Below are positions 4,925-10,372 of a stretch of 10,372 bases of DNA, piece by piece (position 1 is the stretch's first letter; every line of letters begins with the position of its first letter). Source of the DNA: an uncultured Erysipelotrichaceae bacterium (GTDB lineage Bacteria > Bacillota_I > Bacilli_A > Erysipelotrichales > Coprobacillaceae); the NCBI GenBank assembly GCA_900317015.1, contig ONFH01000141.1, positions 1 through 10,372 of the forward strand. The letters are read 5' to 3'. Made by a program: the position numbers and the translations under genes. The notes under the pieces are model-generated. The model saw only the letters and a list, made by a program, of their open reading frames with translations. It did not search any database and was not told the DNA's origin.

Positions 4925-7675
4925 ATGAACGATTACAAGAGCACATTATTAATGCCTAAAACAGACTTTGAAATGCGTGGCAAGCTTCCTAAAAAGGAAC
5001 CTGGCTATGTACAAAGATGGCAGGATCAAAACATGTATGAACGTGTTGTGAAACAGAATGAAGGGAAAAAGGAATTCGTCTTCCATGATGGTCCTCCTTA
5101 TGCCAATGGTCATATGCATATTGGCCATATGTTAAACAAGGTCATTAAGGATATGATCTGCCGTTATAAGAATATGGTCGGTTACCATACACCTTATATT
5201 CCTGGCTGGGATACTCATGGTCTTCCTATTGAAACCGCAATTCAGAAATTAGGTGTCGATCGTAAGAGCATGCCTATTGCGGAATTCAGAAAGAAATGTT
5301 ACGACTATGCTTTAAAGCAGGTCGCAGGTCAGATGGAACAGTGTATCCGTGTTGGGACATTTGCGGACTATAAACATCCATATTTAACATTAAGAAAAGA
5401 ATTCGAAGCAAGACAGATCGATGTCTTTGCTAAGATGGCATTAGATGGTTTAATTTATAAAGGATTAAAACCAGTTTACTGGTCACCATCAAGTGAATCT
5501 GCTTTAGCAGAAGCAGAAGTTGAATACCATGATGTCAAGGCCCCAACCATCTATGTAAGATTCAAAGTTAAGGATGGCAAAGGTTTATTTGCGGATCCAG
5601 ACAACACATACTTCGTCATCTGGACAACAACACCTTGGACAATTCCAGCCGATCAGGCCATCTGTTTAAATCCAAATTATACATATGCCGTTGTCAAGAG
5701 TGAAAAGGGCAACTTGATCGTCCTTGAAGAAATGGTCGACAAGCTTTGGGATATCTTCGGCTTAAAAGAAAAAGAAATCATCCAGCGTTTCACTGGTAAA
5801 GAAGCTGAATACGTCACTGTTTATCATCCTCTTTATCCAGAAAGAGAATCATTAGTCATCTGTGGTGAACATGTAACAACAGAATCCGGGACTGGCTGTG
5901 TCCACACCGCTTCTGGTTTTGGTGAAGACGACTTTAACATTTGTCAGCAGTATCATATTCCTGTTTTAGTCAATGTCGATGAACACGGGAAAATGATGGA
6001 TTCATGTGGGGAATGGTTAGCTGGCCAGTATGTCGATGATGCCAACAAGACAGTCACTGTTCGTCTTGATGAACAGGGCGATTTATTAAACTTAACTTGG
6101 ATCACCCATAGTTATCCACATGACTGGCGTACAAAGAAGCCAATCATTTTCCGTGCAACTGACCAGTGGTTCTGTTCGATCGATAAGATCAGAGATCAAT
6201 TATTAGATGAGATCGACCACAAAGTGCATTGGATCAATGAATGGGGTCAGATCCGTATCCATAACATGATCAAGGATCGTGGCGACTGGTGTATCTCTCG
6301 TCAGAGAACTTGGGGTGTTCCACTACCAATCTTCTATTGTGAAGATGGCACGCCAGTTATGGAAAAAGAAGTCTTTGATCATATCTCAAACTTATTTAGA
6401 GAATATGGTTCTAACGTATGGTTCGAAAGAGAAGCGAAGGATCTTCTTCCTGAAGGCTATACAAACCCACATTCACCAAATGGGACATTCAAGAAAGAAA
6501 AAGACGTTATGGATGTCTGGTTCGATTCCGGCTCATCATTCAATGGTGTCTTAATTGAACGTGGCTTAGGTTATCCAGCAGACCTTTACTTCGAAGGTTC
6601 TGACCAGTATCGTGGCTGGTTCAACTCATCACTGATCGTTGGTACGGCCACTCAGGGACAGGCTCCTTATAAATCTGTTCTTTCTCATGGTATGGTCTTA
6701 GATGGTAAGGGCAACAAGATGTCTAAGTCTTTAGGCAACACTGTTGATCCAATCAAAGTCATCAACCAGTATGGTGCTGATATCTTACGTTTATGGGTCG
6801 CTTCTGTCGACTACCAGGCTGACGTTCGTATTTCTAAAGAGATCTTAAAGGGTATCTCTGATAACTATCGTAAGATCAGAAATACAATGCGTTTCATCCT
6901 TGGGAACTTAAATGAATTCAAGGATACTGATGTTTTACCAGTGGATCAGCTTGATGAAGTCGATCAGTATATCATGGTTAAATTAAATCATGTGATCGAT
7001 GAATACAATGAATCAATGACAGCTTACAACTTTGCGGATGCTGTCAAGACGATGACAAACTACATCACCAATACATTAAGTGCGTTCTATATGGACTTCA
7101 CAAAGGATGTCTTATACTGTGATAAGTTTAATTCGACAAGAAGAAGACAGATCCAGTCTACACTTTATTACAATGCGAAAGCTTTAATGAAGATGTGGTC
7201 ACCAATCTTAGTCTTCACAACGGAAGAATTACATGATCATTTCTATTGTGATGCAAAGAAAGAAGATTCAATCTTCTTAGAACCAGCTCCAGCCACTGTT
7301 GACGTTCCAAACGGTGATGCAGTTGAACAGAAGTTTGATGGCTTCATGAAGTTAAGAGATGACGTGATGAGATCTCTTGAAGCTTTACGTAATGACAAAG
7401 TCATTGGTTCTAACATGGAAGCACGTTTAACGATCAGCTTAAAGGATGATTATAAAGACTTAGCCTCTTTAAAGAATGCCATGAAGACATTATTCATCGT
7501 TGCTCGTGTTGACTTAAGTGCTGATCATGATGACACTTACGGTGAATTTGAAACAGCTTATATCAAAGCAGAAAAATTCGGCGGCGTTCAGTGTCCAAGA
7601 TGTCGTAACTACTTTAATGAAGACGAATTAGTCGACGGCTTATGCCCAAGATGTCACGATGTCGTATCTGAATAA
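4925..7675 (+). CDS. ileS: Isoleucyl-tRNA synthetase
   Basis: This cytoplasmic class I synthetase charges tRNA-Ile and edits misactivated valine. At 916 aa it is close to the usual bacterial size (about 920 aa). Visible landmarks are the HIGH motif (HIGH, 65-68, within HMHIGHM), the editing-domain strand WTTTPWTIP (233-241), VWFDSGSSF (531-539), and KMSKS (598-602). At the C-terminus is a zinc ribbon with C890, C893, C907 and C910 (CPRC...CPRC). The presence of the zinc ribbon and the overall length suggest the ordinary bacterial type and not the eukaryote-like mupirocin-resistant type; that is inference. The ATG at 4925 has AGGAAGG 5 bases upstream. Expression should be set by the Ile T-box leader just upstream, and the gene ends in its own terminator. 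Nothing in the frame looks damaged. Confidence 0.98.
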   Translation: MNDYKSTLLMPKTDFEMRGKLPKKEPGYVQRWQDQNMYERVVKQNEGKKEFVFHDGPPYANGHMHIGHMLNKVIKDMICRYKNMVGYHTPYIPGWDTHGLPIETAIQKLGVDRKSMPIAEFRKKCYDYALKQVAGQMEQCIRVGTFADYKHPYLTLRKEFEARQIDVFAKMALDGLIYKGLKPVYWSPSSESALAEAEVEYHDVKAPTIYVRFKVKDGKGLFADPDNTYFVIWTTTPWTIPADQAICLNPNYTYAVVKSEKGNLIVLEEMVDKLWDIFGLKEKEIIQRFTGKEAEYVTVYHPLYPERESLVICGEHVTTESGTGCVHTASGFGEDDFNICQQYHIPVLVNVDEHGKMMDSCGEWLAGQYVDDANKTVTVRLDEQGDLLNLTWITHSYPHDWRTKKPIIFRATDQWFCSIDKIRDQLLDEIDHKVHWINEWGQIRIHNMIKDRGDWCISRQRTWGVPLPIFYCEDGTPVMEKEVFDHISNLFREYGSNVWFEREAKDLLPEGYTNPHSPNGTFKKEKDVMDVWFDSGSSFNGVLIERGLGYPADLYFEGSDQYRGWFNSSLIVGTATQGQAPYKSVLSHGMVLDGKGNKMSKSLGNTVDPIKVINQYGADILRLWVASVDYQADVRISKEILKGISDNYRKIRNTMRFILGNLNEFKDTDVLPVDQLDEVDQYIMVKLNHVIDEYNESMTAYNFADAVKTMTNYITNTLSAFYMDFTKDVLYCDKFNSTRRRQIQSTLYYNAKALMKMWSPILVFTTEELHDHFYCDAKKEDSIFLEPAPATVDVPNGDAVEQKFDGFMKLRDDVMRSLEALRNDKVIGSNMEARLTISLKDDYKDLASLKNAMKTLFIVARVDLSADHDDTYGEFETAYIKAEKFGGVQCPRCRNYFNEDELVDGLCPRCHDVVSE

Positions 7676-7681
7676 TAAAAT

Positions 7682-7707
7682 AAAAGGGATAATCACTTAT
7701 CCCTTTT
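7682..7707 (+). terminator. Intrinsic terminator after ileS
   Basis: An 11-bp perfect stem (7682-7692 with 7697-7707, loop TCAC) begins 7 bases after the ileS stop. The 5' arm starts with four A and the 3' arm ends in four T, so only a short T run is present and it lies inside the stem. It ends the ileS unit, and the next gene may need its own promoter or read-through. Confidence 0.85.
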
Positions 7708-7726
7708 CGCCTGTAAAGGAGAGCCT

Positions 7727-9016
7727 ATGAAGAAAATAATCACAAGCTTCCTGTTCGCTTTTGCCATGATCGTATCGATGATCGCACCGGTGAGTGCACA
7801 AGTTGATCAAAGCAAACTTTATTCAAAGTATGCCTACGTTTATGATGTGACGAGTCATCAGACGCTCATGAACATGAACGGGAATGCGAGAATTTATCCA
7901 GCTTCGATGACCAAGATGATGACTGTTTTTACAGCTATTCGTCTGATCAATAACCTGGATGCGAAGGTGACGATCAAGAATGATGACATCAAAGATCAGT
8001 ACGCTTTAGATGCCTCAAGTGCGAACTTGGTCAAAGGCCAGAAAGTCACTTACCTAGACTTATTATATGGGGCCATGTATCCTTCTGGTGCGGATGCCTG
8101 CTGGGCCTTAGCCCGTACACTTTCAGGAAACGAAGCCAACTTTGTGAAAGAAATGAATGCCGATGCCAAACGTCTGGGCATGACGCATACTCATTTTAAT
8201 ACCTCAACGGGCTTGCCCGATAAGACACATTATACGACCTGTGAAGATATTGCCAAACTGATGGAAAAAGCTTATCAGAATGCCACTTGGCGTAAAGTCT
8301 TCACGGCCGGTGATCATAGCTACTATAAGCCAAAAGGCGGCAATCAGATTTGGATGTCGACGCTGACACGTATGCGTGTCCGTTTAAAGACACCATCTTA
8401 CAGTGCCATCTTAGGGGCTAAGAGTGGCTTTACCAAAGATGCGATGTATTGCTTAGGATCTTTATCCATGGTCCATGGCCATTTGGTGGCCACAGTCACT
8501 GGTAAAGCTGATCCAACGAAGCAGAAAAAGCTTACTTTAGCATGTGCGCTAGAGGATCATAATCGCATCGTGAAAGATATTGATGACAATTATAAAAGTG
8601 TGACCCTTTATCAGGTCGGACAGGTCGTCAAGACCTTCAAGATCCATATGGGGGAATTAGAACATTATACTTATAGGATGGGTGAGACTTATAAGATCTT
8701 AGTTGATAAGAACTTTGATGAATCGACCTTAAAGACGACCTTTACCGGTGCTTCCACACTTGAAGCACCTGTCAAGAAGGGGACGAAATTAGGGACACTG
8801 AAAGTGACGACCAATGGAACGAAGCTAGCGGAAGTCACGATCTACAGCGGGATCGATATCGTCAAAAGCAAACAGAAGACCTATATCTACTATGGTATTC
8901 GTATTGCTTGTGTCGTTTCGGTCATCTGGGTCTTATGGCGCATGATTCATCGTCATCGCTTAAAGAAAAAATATAAAAAGCGCAAGGCGATGAAAGCTAA
9001 GCGTGAGAAAAAGTAG
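7727..9016 (+). CDS. D-Ala-D-Ala carboxypeptidase-like protein (S11 family), membrane anchored
   Basis: This 429-aa protein starts with a signal peptide (MKKIITSFLFAFAMIVSMIAPVSA, likely cleaved after A24). An S11-family catalytic domain (about 30-290) follows, then a C-terminal domain of the PBP5 beta type (about 295-380), a transmembrane helix near 386-406, and a strongly basic tail. S11 enzymes trim the last D-Ala from peptidoglycan stem peptides outside the cell. The SxxK motif is SMTK (60-63). The usual SxN is SGA (120-122), with Ala replacing Asn, and the KTG motif is KSG (232-234). The missing Asn raises doubt about ordinary carboxypeptidase activity. AAAGGAG (7715-7721) lies 5 bases before the ATG. 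The stop overlaps no gene, and a terminator follows. A second copy of the catalytic domain lies directly downstream. Confidence 0.88.
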   Translation: MKKIITSFLFAFAMIVSMIAPVSAQVDQSKLYSKYAYVYDVTSHQTLMNMNGNARIYPASMTKMMTVFTAIRLINNLDAKVTIKNDDIKDQYALDASSANLVKGQKVTYLDLLYGAMYPSGADACWALARTLSGNEANFVKEMNADAKRLGMTHTHFNTSTGLPDKTHYTTCEDIAKLMEKAYQNATWRKVFTAGDHSYYKPKGGNQIWMSTLTRMRVRLKTPSYSAILGAKSGFTKDAMYCLGSLSMVHGHLVATVTGKADPTKQKKLTLACALEDHNRIVKDIDDNYKSVTLYQVGQVVKTFKIHMGELEHYTYRMGETYKILVDKNFDESTLKTTFTGASTLEAPVKKGTKLGTLKVTTNGTKLAEVTIYSGIDIVKSKQKTYIYYGIRIACVVSVIWVLWRMIHRHRLKKKYKKRKAMKAKREKK

Positions 9017-9040
9017 GAGACTGTTTCGACAGTCTCTTTT
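9017..9040 (+). terminator. Intrinsic terminator between the two carboxypeptidase genes
   Basis: A perfect 8-bp stem GAGACTGT (9017-9024) and ACAGTCTC (9029-9036) with a stable TTCG tetraloop is followed by TTTT. It begins immediately after the TAG stop, so each gene is likely transcribed separately. Confidence 0.9.
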
Positions 9041-9041
9041 G

Positions 9042-9050
9042 TGTTACAAT
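9042..9050 (+). promoter_or_regulatory. Candidate extended -10 promoter of the second carboxypeptidase gene
   Basis: TGTTACAAT gives a TG-N-TACAAT extended -10. No good -35 is seen, because that position falls in the terminator stem. Initiation near 9057 would give a leader of about 18 bases before the ATG at 9075, whose Shine-Dalgarno AGGAGATG is at 9062-9069. Confidence 0.5.
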
Positions 9051-9074
9051 CATAGATGTTTAGGAGATGAAACT

Positions 9075-9947
9075 ATGAAGAAACTTTGTGTTTTCTTAAC
9101 ATGTTTAAGCATGATCGTTGTGACACCGGTCCATGCCAAAAGTGTGAAATTAGCATCAAAGTATGCCTATGTTTATGATGTCACGGATGAGGAAGTCCTT
9201 TATGATCAGAAGGGGACAAGCAAGATCTATCCGGCTTCAATGACGAAGATGATGACTGTCTATACCGCACTTTCTTTGATTCCTCATTTAAATAAGAAAG
9301 TCACGGTCACAAAAAGTATGATCAAAAATAAGACGAAATATTCGGCGACATTAGGTTTTATCCGCCCCGGTATGAAGCTCTCTTATAAAGATCTGCTTTA
9401 TGGCGCCCTTTATCCTTCTGGGGCAGATGCCTGCTGGATCTTAGCAAGATCCCTCTGTGGCAGTGAATTTGGCTTTGTGAAAAAGATGAATAAACAAGCC
9501 AAAGCTTTAGGGATGACGTCAACGCATTTTCGTAACGCTACGGGTTTACCGGACAAGAAGCATGTGACAAGCTGCGAAGATCTTTCCAAATTAATGATGG
9601 CAGGACTAAAAAATAAGATGTGGTCCAAAGTCTTTTTAGCAGGTCCTTATGCCTCTTATCATGTCTCAGGACTCAAGTGGATGAGCACACTTGAACGTAT
9701 GCGTGTGGAACATCATGTCTTAGCTCGTAAAGAGCTCAAAGGTGCTAAAAGCGGCTGGACGAGCAGTGCCCAGTACTGTTTAGCTTCCTGTGCGAAGATC
9801 CGTGGTCATACGATCTTGATCATTACCGCTAAGGGCAATAAGAACGCTTATCATGTGCCAGCCATCAAGAAAGAAGCGACAGCTTTAATGGATCATAGCC
9901 AAATCGTTGATGCACTCAAGAAAAACTGGAAAAGTGTGGTAGAATAA
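9075..9947 (+). CDS. Secreted D-Ala-D-Ala carboxypeptidase-like protein, catalytic domain only
   Basis: This 290-aa protein is a paralogue of the preceding gene. The signal peptide is MKKLCVFLTCLSMIVVTPVHA, likely cleaved after A21. The S11 catalytic domain (about 25-290) has SMTK (55-58), SGA (115-117, Asn of the SxN motif replaced by Ala) and KSG (225-227). It stops at the position matching residue 292 of the first copy, so the C-terminal domain and the membrane anchor are absent. That suggests a freely secreted or wall-associated protein; this is inference. The ATG at 9075 is preferred over the open frame's upstream GTG at 9003. AGGAGATG lies just before 9075, a signal peptide starts there, and the upstream part would run through a terminator and the last codons of the first copy. 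The next ORF begins 5 bases after the stop. Confidence 0.88.
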   Translation: MKKLCVFLTCLSMIVVTPVHAKSVKLASKYAYVYDVTDEEVLYDQKGTSKIYPASMTKMMTVYTALSLIPHLNKKVTVTKSMIKNKTKYSATLGFIRPGMKLSYKDLLYGALYPSGADACWILARSLCGSEFGFVKKMNKQAKALGMTSTHFRNATGLPDKKHVTSCEDLSKLMMAGLKNKMWSKVFLAGPYASYHVSGLKWMSTLERMRVEHHVLARKELKGAKSGWTSSAQYCLASCAKIRGHTILIITAKGNKNAYHVPAIKKEATALMDHSQIVDALKKNWKSVVE

Positions 9948-9951
9948 AGAT

Positions 9952-10305
9952 ATGAATATTAAGAAGTTACAAGAACAAATCAAAATGTCGATCGACCGAC
10001 AGATCCGTGAACATCATTTTGCATGCTTTGAAGAGACGCTGCTTGATCTCAAACTATTAGATGAAGCGTCTTTAAAGAAGTGGCGGGGTGGTGGCTTGCC
10101 TTATTTAAGCAAAGCCTGCTCGACAAGTGAGAAGGGTTTAGCCGTTAACCTGAAAGTGTTCCGCTCTCTATGTAATCAGGGTGGTCTGATTCCTTTACCA
10201 AGAGAGACGCATGCCTTTTTAAAGCATGGGAATGACAAGCGTTATCAGGAGGCCTTTCGCGATCGACAGTACTGGAGGAAATCACGGTCAACTACCCACG
10301 ACTAA
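9952..10305 (+). CDS. Uncharacterised small protein, 3' end possibly replaced by a mobile element end
   Basis: I do not recognise this 117-aa frame. It has a mostly helical, charged N-terminus (MNIKKLQEQIKMSIDRQIRE), a segment WRGGGLPYLSKAC (45-57), a middle part LAVNLKVFRSLC, and a C-terminus rich in Arg and Trp (RDRQYWRK) with no signal peptide or membrane helix. Two Cys-containing helices (about 57 and 74) may matter for folding. It starts 4 bases after the stop of the carboxypeptidase gene with no clear Shine-Dalgarno, so it may depend on coupling. Its last residues (SRSTTHD) and its TAA stop at 10303-10305 are encoded by the first hairpin of an element-like end, so the natural C-terminus may be missing. 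Its function is unknown. It is a real gene if close homologues extend at the C-terminus, and could be a chance frame otherwise. Confidence 0.5.
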   Translation: MNIKKLQEQIKMSIDRQIREHHFACFEETLLDLKLLDEASLKKWRGGGLPYLSKACSTSEKGLAVNLKVFRSLCNQGGLIPLPRETHAFLKHGNDKRYQEAFRDRQYWRKSRSTTHD

Positions 10306-10372
10306 AGTCGCGGGCTTGAAAGAGCTTTGCGACTGAACCGTGACATCAGCAGTGATGTCAGTTGATTAGCCT
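10282..10372. mobile_element. Partial IS200/IS605-like element end (hairpin cluster), cut by the window edge
   Basis: The last 90 bases are densely palindromic. CCCACGAC (10295-10302), loop TAAA, GTCGCGGG (10307-10314) forms a hairpin with one A/C mismatch. The complementary strand would pair fully through a G/T wobble. A 7-bp longer-range stem joins TCACGGT (10282-10288) with ACCGTGA (10337-10343) around it. A second perfect hairpin is TGACATCA (10341-10348), loop GCAG, TGATGTCA (10353-10360). Such ordered hairpins with CTACCCACGAC-like sequence are typical of the single-strand-recognised ends of IS200/IS605 family elements in Firmicutes. That match is from memory of the family and no search was run. 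Orientation, transposase and the other end lie outside the window. A structured RNA or a regulatory hairpin is an alternative. Confidence 0.55.

Noticed and set aside
6279..6554. 91-aa open frame on the + strand inside ileS
   Set aside because: It is out of frame within a strongly conserved gene, with no independent start signal.
9003..9074. Longer frame for the second carboxypeptidase starting with GTG at 9003
   Set aside because: It would overlap the first gene's last codons and translate through a perfect terminator. The signal peptide begins at the ATG at 9075, which has AGGAGATG upstream.
9102..9107. Cys10 in the second carboxypeptidase signal peptide as a lipoprotein attachment site
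   Set aside because: The preceding residues FLT do not fit a lipobox, and a normal cleavage site (VHA) follows.
9410..9628. 72-aa open frame on the - strand inside the second carboxypeptidase gene
   Set aside because: It is antisense to a conserved catalytic domain and has no start signal.
1..10372. CRISPR arrays, tRNA or rRNA genes, toxin-antitoxin or phage modules
   Set aside because: No regularly spaced repeats, tRNA-like folds or phage-like genes were seen on either strand. This is by eye, not by a search tool.

Overview
The window looks like chromosomal DNA from a low-GC Bacillota. Three things point there: the sepF-ylmH-divIVA-ileS gene order, a T-box leader before ileS, and strong AGGAGG-type ribosome binding sites with sigma-A-like promoters. 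The protein flavour suggests Erysipelotrichia or a close relative, but that is an impression and not something a search has confirmed. All genes are on the + strand and there is almost no unexplained intergenic space.

Positions 1-2936 hold two overlapping genes. The first encodes an unusual single-chain protein: an N-terminal family-4 glycosyltransferase joined to a complete RecX-like domain. The second encodes a YhaM-type 3'-5' exoribonuclease (OB fold plus HD domain). Positions 2960-4716 hold a division cluster driven by a near-consensus promoter: sepF, an intrinsic terminator that starts inside the sepF stop codon, ylmH (S4-domain protein) and a short divIVA. The ylmG gene that often sits in this cluster is missing. 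Positions 4646-4895 carry a promoter candidate inside the end of divIVA and a T-box riboswitch with an isoleucine (ATC) specifier, controlling ileS (4925-7675), which ends in its own terminator.

Positions 7727-9947 carry two tandem paralogues of S11-family D-Ala-D-Ala carboxypeptidases. Both have Ala in place of the Asn of the SxN motif. The first has a C-terminal domain and a membrane anchor; the second stops at the end of the catalytic domain. A perfect TTCG-loop terminator and an extended -10 promoter candidate lie between them. An unrecognised 117-aa ORF follows (9952-10305). Its last codons run into a set of hairpins that resembles an IS200/IS605-type element end, cut off by the window edge.

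Most of the window is conserved housekeeping: cell-envelope synthesis, septum assembly and Ile-tRNA charging. I see no clearly new multi-gene system. The items most worth a second look are the glycosyltransferase-RecX fusion, the altered active-site motif shared by both carboxypeptidase paralogues, and the element end that supplies the stop codon of the last ORF.
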